DNA of 64,000 bases, from assembly GCA_039621445.1 (NCBI GenBank), contig CP154955.1, positions 53,225,384 through 53,289,383 on the forward strand, written 5' to 3'. Under the pieces are notes generated by a model. The model was not told the DNA's origin. It ran no database searches and saw only the letters and a list, made by a program, of their open reading frames with translations. This document shows, piece by piece, positions 1 to 11,040 of this stretch (the stretch's first letter is position 1; every line of letters begins with the position of its first letter). Origin of the DNA: Euglena gracilis. Taxonomy: Eukaryota; Euglenida; Euglenophyceae; Euglenales. The position numbers and the translations under genes were made by a program.

Positions 1-230
1 CGGCGACAGCGATTTTGCCCGGGGGAGGAAAGGGGAGAGGAGTTGGGGCGGCTGGTCTAAAGACCTTTCAAAGAATTTTTGCTGTCTGGCAGTAGTCTTA
101 TGGGGGCCTTAAGGCCGAAAAGTAACAAGTTGGCCTAATTATTGCGGTGTGCGCGCTGTACGCTGTGCGTCTTCTTACTGCGGCATATACCGCTTTGAAG
201 TCTTCACAGTGCAACGCGAGCACGATGTTG
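1..230 (-). other. 3' non-coding segment of element A
   Basis: The order of short blocks (a CCCGGGGGAGG-like purine tract, a GTCTGGCAG block, CCTTAAGGCC, then GTGCGCGCTG) is the same as at 39150-39400 in element C, in the same orientation. This anchors the left edge of the window inside element A shortly before its missing 3' LTR. Confidence 0.55.
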
Positions 231-2720
231 TCGATGGGTTATCCCCAGAGGCGTATACCTCATGATAGTGGGCAATAGCCCTAAAAACTGTAGATTTGGC
301 ATTTGTGCCTTGGGTGTGCAGCCTGTAGGCTGAAGGGTTGGCGTTAGCCAAAATAATGGGGGGTAGGCTTTATCGCCCAGAAACATTGCCTTGCGGAATA
401 TGCATGGCACAAAAATACTACTGGGTGTATTCCCGAATCAAAAAAATTCGGCATATTGCCAAAAAGATCATATTGAGGTGTACAACCGCAGAAAAAAATG
501 CGGAATTGTGGCAGGCTGCTGCCAATTCACAGAACAACTGTGGTTGGTGTGGCTTATACCACTTTGAAAAACCGCAAATGAACTGTGAATGCACATAAAA
601 GGATGGAACATTGTTCCAGTGCGGTGAAATTCATCACAAAAAGCTGGATATGAGCATTTTTCAGCTATGGTTCTTAGAAACCTTGCAGAATGACACCATT
701 GGTGTTGCACATGATGACCATTGGGTCCTCCGAATTATATCGGTAAGGAGGACCCAATGACTAAAGTGGGGGGGGGTGGGGCAAGAATGCCGTTAGTGTG
801 GTAAGCAGAAAAAAATACTGCAAAAATGACAAACTCTCATCATTGGTGACTATGCCACTGAGAAATACTGACTTTTATCAGTCTTTTAGGGAAATCCCTA
901 TCAGGATTTAGGGCAAAAATGCAGATTCTGCGTCTAGAGTTGCATTTTTGTAACCAAAAGTGCAACTTCGTTAAATTTTGAGTCATTTAAGACTGCATAT
1001 TTGCCAAGTGCACATAGTGCTTGTTGAGAGTGTCCAATAACACTGCATGTTTGTTGTTGTATAGATTTTGGGATTTGGGTGTCTAATAACACCACATCAC
1101 CCAAAAAGCTGTAAAATTGTGTAAAATATTGCAAAAAGCAAAAATACGTTTGAAAATACAAGTAAAACATGTCTATGACATCTTGAGCAAGGAAAAATTG
1201 CCATTATCAGCATATCCCTTTGCATTCCATTCTGGCATAGTGCCTCAAGATCACTCCCATTAGGGATATGAGTGCCAGAATAGGGAAAAATTACCAAAAA
1301 TTGCAGAAAACCAATGATTTAAATGAAAATTTGCACATAAGTGCTCCTAAAAATGATTCTAGTGAGTCGAAATGGCTCCAAATCGTGGGCTATAGCCCTC
1401 TGAACTGTACCAGGCCTAATAGCCCATACAGAGGTGGCAATGGGCAGAATGCTGCCAAAGGTACTAAAAAATGGCCATTAGCCCATCTGGTAACCAATGG
1501 TAATTAGCCATCAGAAACGATGTTGGGAACAGTATAGAAGCCTTTCAGGCTGATTTGCCAGTCTGGTACACGATCGTACAAGATCTGGCCCAAAATTTGG
1601 CTTTTGGTCAGATTGGCTTGGCTTAATTCAATTGTTCACGATCTCCTCAAATAAGAGTACCGTGCAGAGTTACAGCGATCTGTTTGCACCGCTGGACGGC
1701 TCATCCAACGAGCTTTCGAATGAGGGGTAACATGGCCTATCGGCCAGCTACAGGCGCTGAGATACGTCTTTGATCTTTTGCCTGTGTGAGTGAGCTTTTG
1801 CTATAAGCTCCCATAATTTATTCTACAAAGACAACTTTTGGTTTCTATCTCATACGCACTACTACATACAGTCAAAACCTCATGGTACGAGGTGCCAGAA
1901 ATTTTGAAGCTTTTGTGGTGGTTTTGAGGCTATGCCAAAGTGACAGTTATGCAAATCTGCATAAAACTAGCCTATTTGGCTTGTTTTGGCCAATTCAGCC
2001 ACTTTCAGCCATGTAATATGGCTTTTTGTGCCATTTTTTTTGAGGTCCTATGGACTTTTCACTTTATAATATGGATTTGTGGACCTTTGGTCCTTTTGGT
2101 CCTTGCAATTTGTGCAAATTGGTCCTATGGACCCATGGACCACACGAGTAATGGCCCATAGGCCTTGCACATCATAGGGTGTATTGGTCACATAGACCTA
2201 AGGCTAAGTGGTCAAGTCCACAAAAATGCATGTTTGAATGAATTTCCTTCATTTTTTTGGGGGGGGGGGCAACTGTTGCAGATTTTCTCAAGGAATTCAA
2301 CCCATTTCCCTATCGGGATTCACTTCACTTCTGCAATAAGAAAAAGGCCAATTTGTTCACAAAATAGCTGTTCTTCACAAAGCTGTGCAAGTTCATGGGA
2401 AAAATGCAGTATTTGCAATGTATCCCAAAAACTTATCACACACCTTGTGTTTTTGCAAATAACAGTGAAGTGAGCGCAATTGTGCGCTTGAATGATCAAA
2501 ACACCTTTGGTGTTCGCCAATTTCACCAACAAGTTCGTGGTCAAAGAAGGGGAGGATGGCTACTTTTGTTGCTTAAGTAAACCAAATCTGCATTTTGAGC
2601 ATGTGGTTTACAAATCAACAACAAAAATGACGTTGTGAAATATGTACACAAACATCTTTGGGACTTATTCCCAAAAGAATATGGTTGGGTTGGGCAGATA
2701 CCCATTTGTAAGACATACAC
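231..2720. other. Non-coding replacement segment of element A
   Basis: About 2.5 kb without a credible gene. The short open frames here start and stop at random and lack any motif. The sequence is AT-rich, with G homopolymers near 760 and 2260, and has many small inverted repeats such as CAGCCTGTAGGCTG near 314 and GGGCTATAGCCC near 1388. It sits where protease and pol should be in element A. I cannot tell whether it is decayed internal sequence or another insertion. Confidence 0.5.
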
Positions 2721-2729
2721 AATTGTGCG

Positions 2730-3110
2730 AGATTTGTGCTATGCACGGGTGGGGGGCGGGGGGCGCATCTTGTGGGGGGGGGCTGTTTGTGGACTGCGCA
2801 ATATGCGCAGTGGGGAGGTGTGCGCTATGCGCGGTGTGCAAAACAATACGCACGCATGAGCGCTATGCGCGTGGGGAGCGCAATATGCGCGGGGGTGTGA
2901 GCCACATAGGCGCGGTGGTTGGGAGCGCCATATAGCGCGGGGGGGGGGCATTGTGCGAAAGATTTGCGCTATGCGCGAGGGTGGGTGGCGCCATAGGCGC
3001 AGCGTCTGTGCTATAAGCACTTTGCGCAATATGCGCAGGGAGGCGCCAAAGGAGCGGGGGTGGTCGGTGCCATAGGCGCTTGAGTGGTGGGTGCGCAATA
3101 GGCGCGGCAG
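2730..3110. repeat. Cluster of GCGC-capped short palindromes
   Basis: Over ~380 bp the sequence repeats small G/C-capped inverted repeats with AT centres (variants of GCGCTATGCGC, GCGCAATATGCGC and GCGCCATAGGCGC), separated by G-rich spacers of about 15-30 bases. There is no fixed period. It behaves as a dense cluster of one palindrome type, not as a regular satellite. Confidence 0.7.
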
Positions 3111-3119
3111 TGGTGGTTA

Positions 3120-3860
3120 GTTTGGTTTCTGTTATTTCCATTTGTGTTTTGGTTGTTGGTTGTGTGGAAATTTCTCCTAGAGTGCACACCTTGGGGGGAG
3201 GTGCTGAGTAGTTGTCCTTGTCGCGCATGTTGGTCTGGGGGGGTGGAGTGTGTAAGAAAAATTGTATGCCAATTTTAGCTGCGGGGGGTGTATAGGATTG
3301 TCTGCAATCGACAAACCTGGTGGAAAACGAAAAATGAAAGCAGCTGGGCGACTACTCGACACCATTCGAATTTCAGGCCTTAGGGCTTTCGTCTTGGAAC
3401 CCAGTGAAACGTTGGGGGTTAAGCTACTTGTTACCCCTACTGCATGTGGAACGTTTGTGGATATCCGGTGGGTAGGGGGGGCACTTTCTCTTTACCCCTG
3501 GGTTGAAAACAGTGTTGGTGTTGTAGAAAACGGTATTGCTGTCATCGAAAACGGTATGTAAACATGATGAGTAGTGGAAGTTTTGGGGGGAAAGAAGTTT
3601 GCGGAGCTGTGTGCATTCTTGGAGCGTAAGTCCATTCAACCACAAGTGACACACATGGGGTATCCCCTACTGCATCAACAACCGTTGAACACAATCACTA
3701 TCTATGGGTCAAAATTTTGGCAGAATTTTGAGCGGGGACACCGGAAAATCCTGGAAGGATGACCAGAAAGGATACTTGGCAGGGGATGACTAGGGTCATG
3801 ACTCCTGTCACCTCCTTTCTAGTAGCCTCTGTAGTCCGCATCCCTGGGTTTCGGGTGTCT
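3120..3860 (-). pseudogene. Remnant of the protease-RT spacer (element A)
   Basis: Read on the minus strand this matches 48990-49330 and 49900-50020 of element C. Shared landmarks include the stretch around GCTGGGCGACTACTCGACACC and the block following gag. The retropepsin DTG motif seen in C at about 49795 is absent, so the catalytic part of the protease has been deleted while the flanking coding sequence stays recognisable. Frame is not maintained. Confidence 0.6.
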
Positions 3861-6539
3861 TTACTTAAAATCCGAACCAGTGGCCATATCAGCCATTGAC
3901 TTTCTTGACGCATATACGTCTCTGAATTTATGAGCGCTAAAGTAGGGATGATCCCTTTTATTACGTGGGGTATCATCCCCCTCCCTGCCCGAAGCCGGGT
4001 GATAATACTCGATAGAGGTTGTACTTTGACCTACCTCATGCCTTTTGGCTGAAGTATGATCTTTTGAACTGCGAGTCATATCGCGATGGCTATGGCTTGG
4101 GTGGGGAGGAGTCGCATAGCGACATTTGGGTGAGGGGTGGTTGGTGGATCCGCACAGTGAACATGTGGATCGGATTCGATATTTTGAATTTTGCGAATGC
4201 GCATTTTGTGAAAAACGAGAATTGCATGATGAGGGTGATCCTCTTGGGCTTGTGTTGCGCTTTCGCGCGGCGGAATTTGGACAATGGCAAGATATATGAC
4301 CCTTTTTGTTACACAAAAAGCACAATTTGACCGAAAATTCTTCTGAAGAGCGCGAATTGCGCGATTTGGATTCCACCATAGCGGTTTGTGATAAGCGTGA
4401 CACATTTTTCACAGAACTGACTTGGATAGCGGGTATTCCTGCTGTGGGGTGGTTAGTATAAGCCACTGGATTTGTCCCAGAAGCTGTGATAGCTTCAGTT
4501 GTTTGGAAACATAGTTCCATCGCTCATCGAGCGTCAAAATATGTCCTGCGAGTTCCTCGCGGTGAATTTCTTTGATGAGTTTGGGTATAAAGTGCAGTAA
4601 TACTGCGTCAAATTGCTCTTTCATTTGGGTTTCGCCTAAGTCGTCTACTTCGGCTGCCAAAGAAAGCCATTTTGAGTACCATAGGTCTATCGACCTCCAT
4701 TTTCGGTCATGGGGGGCATATTGCCGCCATGTTTTCTCCAGAGTTATTCTGGAAACCAAACTGGAACACGATGAAGCATATTGCTCAACCAAAACCTGAA
4801 AAGTAATGCGCCAGCGAATGACCAATTCTCTGGCGCCTTCCTTTTCGTCTTTTGGTAGACAATCTATGAATTTCATTTTGATCACCTCCGGATTTTCGTC
4901 CTGGGTTGATCCTTTCAGATCACAATAGTATTCCCAATCACGGAAAAACTGTTTCCATGTTGTTGGGTCACCGTCCCATTGGGGCTTTACCTTTTTCGCG
5001 ATAGCGATGATTCCTTTGATATCTTTCTGAGACTCCCATGGCCCTTCGGTGGTATTCAAGGAGGTTGGGCCTGGGCGCAAAACCGCACCATGCGCGGGTA
5101 CCTCGGTGGTTGCACCAAGTGTACTTTTGGGTGTATTTTGCGAATGCGCATTCAATTTTCCACTTGGTGTACCATAGGTACCTTGCAAACTTGGTGAATC
5201 GCGAATGCGCGAATGGTGATGCTGATGCACCTCAGGATCAATACCATGTGCGGGAGTGCGGCTCATACTGCGACAAAGTTCATATTCCCAATTTTTTCGA
5301 TTTCCTTGAGGGTTTCGCTTGGCTTTCTCTTGAAAACCAACCCCATCATCCAAAAAATGGTCCATTGGGACTGGTACCGCTTGGCGAGGGACCACTGCGT
5401 GAGCAGAATCGTAATTTTGGGGCAACGTGCCAATAGGCTCTGCCACAGGTGCGCTGTTAGCGCTTTTGGAGCTGGAATCTGCGGCAAGTGTGCCTACAAC
5501 ACCCATATTGGTTTTTTGTTGTAAAAAACGCAATTGTGCGTGTACTTGATCCAAATTTTCTGTAAAGTCACGAAAATTTTTCTCCAAAACATCGAGAATT
5601 TTCAGATGATCGGTGATTGCACCAATATCTTCCTGCAAACGGTAAATACGCCTGCGGTGTTTGGACATATCGTCCAGAAGAGGGATTTTGTCATAAAAAG
5701 ACCGGAAATCTTGCGAAAATTTTCCAAAACCACCTTCCAGTTCCCGTAGTCGCACAGCTAGAGTGTGCACGGCTTCGGAAATAGACTCCAGTTGTGGAGA
5801 TGGTTTTGAAGGAGGGGTATTTTGTGGATTCCGCACGTTTTCATCCATTGGCTGTCCCAAAAACACCGAAACTTGCGCGGATAGCGCTGAGAAATCTTTT
5901 TGCAAGTTTTTGACTTGCTGATTCACTGTTTCCTCGGTCCGTATCAGACTGTCACACAATTTTTTCCTGACTCGGTGATTTTCATCACGCATATCTGCAG
6001 AAAATCGCTGAAATTCGAAATTACGTGAACATGGTACCGCATTGCGGTTCTGCAACTCCGCAATTGCGGTTTGGATGTCAACAATATTATTCTGCCACCG
6101 TTGGTGGTAAGCATCCTGCCTGCTTGCGATATTCGCGATATGGGCGTAAAAACTTGTTATTTCAGCAGAATTTTCCACCACTCCTGCATGAGTTTCGCTC
6201 CAACCGGGAAAGTCGTTCCTCCAATTGCTGCACATAAGTGCTGGAAGCGAAACCTTCACCACGTTGGGTGTGCATATGGTGAAAATTTGCCGATTCACGG
6301 CTCAGTTGCATAATGCGCTGTTGCGCTTCCTGGAATGCGGTGAACTGCTCCAACGCAACAAAAGCTCTTATATCAGGATTTTTGTGCTCAAAAAGCGCCG
6401 TTATTGGCTCCACTTTTGTAATCAACTTTTGCAAACTATGTTGCATATGCAAAAATGCCTCCTTTGGCAGCATGCGGTAAACCACATCAGTGGGTTGTTT
6501 GTCATTTGTGCCTGTAGGCACCGTTGCGACATCCTGGGT

Positions 6540-6960
6540 GGGAAAATGCTCGACGGAGCTTGATACCGTTAGGTGTTGCACACTTTGGGCGTTGGAATGC
6601 TCGATAGAGCTGGGAACGGTGGGGGAGTGATCTATAGAGCTGGGGGTTGGAGGTAATTGCTCGATAGAGCTGGCCAGTGTGGGGGGATGCTCGATAGAGC
6701 TGGACACCGTTAGGTGTGGCACCCATTGGGTGGGGGGTTGCTCGATAGAGCTGTGGGGGGAATGCTGGATAGAGCTGGAAAGCGGGGTGGGGGAATGCTC
6801 GGTAGAGCTGAAAACTGGGGTGGGGGGATGCTCAATACAGCTGGGAACCACTGGGGTGGGGGGATTCTCAATAGAGCTGGAAACCACTGGGGTGGGGGGA
6901 TGCTCAATAGAGCTGGAAGTTTTGGCGTGGGGATGCTCCATAGAGCTTGGGGTATACCTG
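6540..6960 (-). repeat. Coding minisatellite, SIEHPPTP repeats in gag A
   Basis: Roughly 24-36-bp units, seen on the plus strand as CTCAATAGAGCTGG followed by a G-rich half. On the minus strand they encode about a dozen variants of SSIEHPPTPVV. Copies B and C have no such repeat at this place in gag, so the expansion is private to A. Unit length stays a multiple of three, so it expanded without breaking frame. Confidence 0.75.
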
Positions 6961-6970
6961 GACTGGAGCG

Positions 6971-8350
6971 GTCCTAGGCGGTAGACTGGGGGGGGGTCCT
7001 GGGTGGTCGGCCGACTAGTCGGCCGACCACCCAATTGGTCGGCCGACTAGGCCTGGTCGGCAGCTAGTCGGCGAGACAGGGGGGGGGGGGGGTCCTGGGT
7101 GGTCGGCGGACTAGTCGGCCGACCACCCACTCTAATGTAGTTACGGGCCAGTCTCGCCGACTTTTTATGAAGAAAATTGTATGCAAACTAGTCGGTGGCT
7201 AGTCGGTGGGCATAAAAATGGTCTGTGGCGGGTCCAAACCACCCGGAAATGGTCCGGATGGGGCCAAATAAGTGCCTTACACCAACAGGAACACCCTCAG
7301 ATGGAAATTTTTGGTCGGTGGGGGGTCAGTGGGCCCTTGATGGGGTCCGGAGGGGTAAAAAACCAATGACGAAACAGGGATTACATGAAAATCCTTTAGA
7401 AATGCAAGCATTCTGCACAAGGACAGGCTGAAAACTCCTCCCTCCACCCCCACCCGAGCCCAGATAACAAAATCCCTTATATGTTGGCAACATACTCGGG
7501 GGCTAAGTCGTTTTTGTGGCTCACTTTGGCATAGGCGGGGGGGGCTCCGCCCCTCCCGCACCCCCCCCTCCAATAACAAAATCCCTTCTATGTTGGCAAC
7601 ATACTCCGGGGCTAAGTCGTTTTTGTGGCTCACTTTGGCATAGGCGGGGGGGGGCTCCGCCCCCCCGCACCCCCCCCTCCAATAACAAAATCCCTTCTAT
7701 GTTGGCAACATACTCCGGGGCTAAGTCGTTTTTGTGGCTCACTTTGGCATAGGCGGGGGGGGGCTCCGCCCCCCCCGCACCCCCCCCCCCTCCAGTAACA
7801 AAATCCCTTCTATGTTGGCAACATACTCCGGGGCTAAGTCGTTTTTGTGGCTCACTTTGGCATAGGCAGGGGGGGCTCCGCCCCGCCCGCACCCCCCCCT
7901 CCAATAACAAAATCCCTTCTATGTTGGCAACATACTCCGGGGCTAAGTCCTTTTTGTGCAAATTTTGACTTATATATTGAAAATCCAACGAGGAGAAGTG
8001 TTCTTTTACCAAAAGTGGCCCAAAATGGACATTTTGCCCCCAGTTTTTTGCATATTCACCCCCGACTGGGGGGTTCTGGAGCCATTTGGGTGGGTTTTGA
8101 CTGGTTTTGGGTTGATTTGGACAAAAGTTTTTTCTCAGGGGGGGGGGGGGCTTAAAAGTCGGCGAGACTGGCCCGTAACTACATTAGAGTGGGTGGGCGG
8201 CCGACTAGTCGGCCGACCACCCAGGACCCCCCCCCCCCCTGTCTCGCCGACTAGCTGCCGACCAGGCCTAGTCGGCCGACCAATTGGGTGGTCGGCCGAC
8301 TAGTCGGCCGACCACCCAGGACCCCCCCCCCCAGTCTACCGTTTGCCACT
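6971..8350. mobile_element. 1,380-bp TIR element with 10-bp TSD (MULE-like, non-autonomous)
   Basis: GACTGGAGCG occurs at 6961-6970 and again at 8351-8360. Joining across the insert restores the gag frame, so this is a 10-bp target-site duplication. Nearly perfect inverted repeats of about 188 bp occupy 6979-7165 and 8154-8341, themselves made of GTCGGCCGACTAGTCGGCC-type palindromes. The outermost 8-9 bases do not pair. There is no transposase frame; the interior holds a five-copy tandem array. Long TIRs with a 9-11-bp TSD are typical of Mutator-like elements, which is the basis for the tentative class. A foldback element is the alternative. Confidence 0.85.
7462..7950. repeat. About 110-bp tandem array (5 copies) inside the TIR element
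   Basis: Copies begin near 7462, 7572, 7681, 7794 and 7903, giving periods of 109-113 bp; the last is partial. Each unit holds a near-palindrome TATGTTGGCAACATA and a hairpin-forming GGGGGGCTCCGCCCCCC segment, so the array can fold extensively. Length variation between units is confined to the G and C runs. Open frames through the array are by-products of the repeat. Confidence 0.9.
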
Positions 8351-8460
8351 GACTGGAGCGTATACTCGTCTTGCAACAATTCATGACAAGTGCTTCTCAA
8401 AGAACCAATCAATTCTTGGTAAGCAATGAGTGTGTTGGTGCTTGAGCTCTGCAGATTTAT

Positions 8461-8699
8461 ATTTGCAGGAAAAAAACATAATCAAACCCCAAAAGGTAAG
8501 CAAAGGAACACACTTAGAAGGATGTGGCAGGTTATACTGCCCAGAGCCTCCTGAAGCTCGTACCTGTGCTTAGAAGGTGGCTCCAAACAGCTCGTGGATG
8601 CTTTGTAGCCTATAGGCTCAGCACCACTCACTGTTTGAGGTCACCTGTTGAGATAGGAGGGGAAGAAGGGGCGTAGGAAGGAAACCAAATCTGCTACCA
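8461..8699 (-). promoter_or_regulatory. Leader and primer-binding site of element A
   Basis: Directly inside the 5' LTR the minus strand reads TGGTAGCAGATTTGG from 8699 downwards. This is a primer-binding site starting with TGG, the complement of a tRNA CCA end. The corresponding sites in C (TGGCAGCAGATTAGG) and B (TGGTAGCGGATTAGG) are near-identical, so the same tRNA primes the family; I cannot name it. The rest is untranslated leader up to the gag start near 8454. Confidence 0.75.
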
Positions 8700-9109
8700 A
8701 GTGTACGTCCGCTGACTCTACTCCCACTGCCTGTCGGCCTACTTAAACCCTCCCGTGGGAACAGAACCAGGAGAGTAACAAAAAAGAAAGTCTTTCACTT
8801 AACTATTAGTTTTTATTGCCTTTGGGCTTATGCAGAGCACAAGGCAAACCTGGTGTGATTTTGGAACTTCAGTTCCACAAATGTTCTCCTATCGGGGATT
8901 TGAGCTTGAAATTGCCTTTGATCAGGCGTTTTATGACAAGAATAAAATAATACCGCCTGTGAAGAGAAAGGCAGATCCGAGATAGGATAGGCCATTCCTA
9001 ATTCTGCAATTTGTATTGCAGAACATGTAATAGTACTATCTGGCATGACATTGTACTTTCTGCAGTCTGCTACTATGCACAGTGCCATGTTCATGCTGCC
9101 TGGTACACA
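8700..9109 (-). repeat. 5' LTR of element A (410 bp)
   Basis: On the minus strand it starts TGTGTACCAGGC and ends GGACGTACACT, the same termini as the LTR pair of element C. The middle is unrelated to C's LTR, so A belongs to a different LTR subfamily. Bases 9110-9114 (CAGCC) are the presumed 5-bp target duplication; the partner copy is outside the window. It is inserted upstream of the D gag. Confidence 0.78.
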
Positions 9110-9114
9110 CAGCC

Positions 9115-9482
9115 AGCGCCAGGGTCCCGTGGGGAAGTCCGGTGCAGGTCCCCGCTGTCCGCTCTCCGGTCTGCTGGAGGGACCCCAGCTGCCCAGACAC
9201 CTGGCACGTTCGGGATCCAGGGGGTGGATTGGGAGGAAGCGGACCACGAAATTAAGACTCGGGGATATTTTATTTTTTTGGCCAGGTTGGGAGCCCAGGA
9301 GCAGCAGCAACAGTCTCAGCAAAACTAACGAACGACGGGACGGTCCACAGCGAAACCACGTGGGAGCAGGCACAGCAGATCTACAGGGCCAGGGCAGGGA
9401 TCAACCTGGGGTGAAATCAGCCGAGCACCAGTGGCCCCACCAGCCTCATGGGTTCCCCGCAGAATGAGAGTTCACGGGGGCG
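9115..9482 (+). other. Region upstream of D gag
   Basis: About 370 bp between element A's 5' LTR and the first methionine of the D gag. It should contain D's leader or LTR remnant, but I cannot define an LTR end or a primer site. Confidence 0.4.
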
Positions 9483-11040
9483 ATGGACCCTTTCGCCCGC
9501 TGGGGCAGCATCGTGCAGCGCTGCCCCTCTGGCGTTTGGGTCCCAGGACACGGGACCCTGGGTCCGGGGGGTACAGGAAGCTCTGGTCCCCGTGGCGCCA
9601 GCAGCCCCCAGCCCAGCAGCATGTTTTTGGGGCCGCTGCCGACACTCCTCACCAAGGACCTTGTAAAACCAGAGCTGACAGGTGATTTTGATGATTTTTC
9701 AGTAAAATTTCAGCTCTACATGCAGCAGGTTTCCATGGGACATCCAGTGGGGGAGGAATTTAAAAAGCTTGTTCTGACCGGCTGCCTGGACCACAGCAGC
9801 CGGCTGGAACTGCAGAGGCGACAGGAGTTGGTGGAACGGGTCAGGTTCCAAGATTTCTGGAACTGGCTGGCCCAGAAATACGGCGGTGACATCCAGGCCT
9901 CGTTGTATGAGCAGCTCAGGGCCCTCAGACCGGTCAACAAAGGCAAGTTAACCCTCCGAGCATGGCGGGGATATGAAAGCCAGTTTAAATTAATTTTCTG
10001 CCGGATGGAAAACCCCTCTGAGGAGGAAACACAGGCCCTGGTTTTGCAGCAGCTCCCAGATTTCATGCGCAGAGCCAAAATCAGGGAACAGACACAAAAA
10101 ATCAGGATGCTCCCACAGTGCGGCTGTGGCACATCCCAGGGTTGACAGTGGAAAAGGCAAAGCAACTCGCCCAGGAGGCTGTGAGTGAGGGAGAGCCGGT
10201 GACAGTCAGGGCACACCAAGACTACTTCCTCATCAAGCTTTACAGCCGGCGGGCGCTGGAGAGGCTGATAATGAGGAACAGGGCCACGCTGCAGGAGGGG
10301 CAATACAGAGAAAGTCACCCCCCCCCACGAAACAAAGCTGGGACTGGAGGAGGTTCTTCGGCACTCTGAAAATGAGCTGCGGTGCCAGGAACGGTCTGAC
10401 AGCTATGGCCGTTCCTGGGGTGGACGTGGGGTCCCAACCCCCCAGGAAGACCACTGGGCTGGGGGCCTGGACAGTTTTTCAGTCTCAGAAGTAAAACCAC
10501 AGGAATCCAGGCCTGCCCGGCCCCAGAAAACCGTTTCACAGCCAGCTGAAGGAGGAGCAATGAAAGGACCCCCAAAGGCCCCGAGGGGCCACAGGAGAGG
10601 CAGTCACGGCACCGGGGCGGGTCACCTGGAAAGGCACGGGAGAGACGCAGGTCACCCAGCCCGGGGAAAAAGGGAAAGGCGTTCGGCAAGGGGCTGGCAA
10701 GGCGGCCAGACTTTCGCCCAACCAGGTCCCCAAACCCCCACCCAGCCACCAACAGGGAACAAACCCCCCTGAGGAGCCCCCGGAGTGGCCTCTCGGTGGT
10801 CCAGCCCTGTTGCCAGTGCGGGGCAACAGATCACTGGTCTAGGGAGTGCCCAGGAAAGAAGAGTTATCAGTGCGGGAAAACGGGACATCTGGCACGACAG
10901 TGCTGGTGGAGAAGGGGAAAGGGGAAGGGGACTTCCACGCCACCACGCCACGGAGGGGGAGTCCCTGAAAATGCGGGGGCCAGAAGGGAGAGGACCGGGG
11001 CCAGGGGTGCCCCCAGCACGGCCCTCGGAAAGGAGGTAAG
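9483..11040 (+). pseudogene. gag of retroelement D with two zinc knuckles
   Basis: A plus-strand Gag-like protein unrelated in sequence to A/B/C gag. The capsid-like part runs 9600-10110 (helical; includes GDFDDFSVKFQLYMQQ and ENPSEEETQALVLQQLPDF). The frame shifts near 10110 and continues from about 10118 to 10369, followed by a basic, proline/glycine-rich linker. The nucleocapsid part at 10800-10910 has a canonical CQCGATDHWSREC knuckle. A second knuckle, SYQCGKTGHLARQC, has serine in place of the first cysteine. At least two frameshifts make it a pseudogene. No protease or RT follows, so the element is truncated after about 11.3 kb. Confidence 0.75.

Larger units (their letters stand above)
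3861..8454 (-). pseudogene. gag (capsid/nucleocapsid) of element A, interrupted
   Basis: Structural protein of the retrotransposon particle. Homology to C's gag begins at a CTG codon at 8454-8452, where C has ATG. Frame continues to 8351, is broken by the 6971-8350 insertion, and resumes at 6970 in the same frame. It then carries a serine/proline repeat (6540-6960), a long coiled-coil region (about 6460-5500), the capsid-like domain (about 5000-4460; DPTTWKQFFRDWEYY and ERWNYVSKQLKLSQL) and two CCHC zinc knuckles (CFLCNKKGHISCHC and CSLCGSTNHPSPKC, about 4300-4120). It ends with the stop at 3861. Frameshifts occur near 6180 and 4455. The central 6298-4409 stretch of about 600 codons is open, so decay is modest apart from the insertion. 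Confidence 0.82.
1..9109 (-). mobile_element. Element A: LTR retrotransposon, gag-bearing, pol lost, truncated by window edge
   Basis: A minus-strand Ty3/gypsy-family element of the same family as B and C. Its 5' LTR (8700-9109), primer-binding site, leader and gag lie in order from high to low coordinates. The part at 3120-3860 matches the protease-RT spacer of element C (48990-49330). The first ~200 bases match C's 3' non-coding region at 39150-39400. Between these anchors I find no protease DTG, RT, RNase H or integrase, so about 3 kb of unrelated sequence replaces more than 8 kb of coding DNA. This fits a non-autonomous derivative that depends on a relative for enzymes. The 3' LTR must lie to the left of the window. 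A later 1,380-bp insertion splits gag. Confidence 0.8.

Noticed and set aside
7521-8012. A 163-codon minus-strand frame with repeats
   Set aside because: It coincides exactly with the ~110-bp tandem array inside the TIR element, and no homologous domain is visible.
8155-8345. LTR candidate formed by the GTCGGCCGAC repeats at 6980-7165 and 8154-8341
   Set aside because: The two copies are inverted, not direct, and are flanked by a 10-bp duplication, so they are TIRs rather than LTRs.
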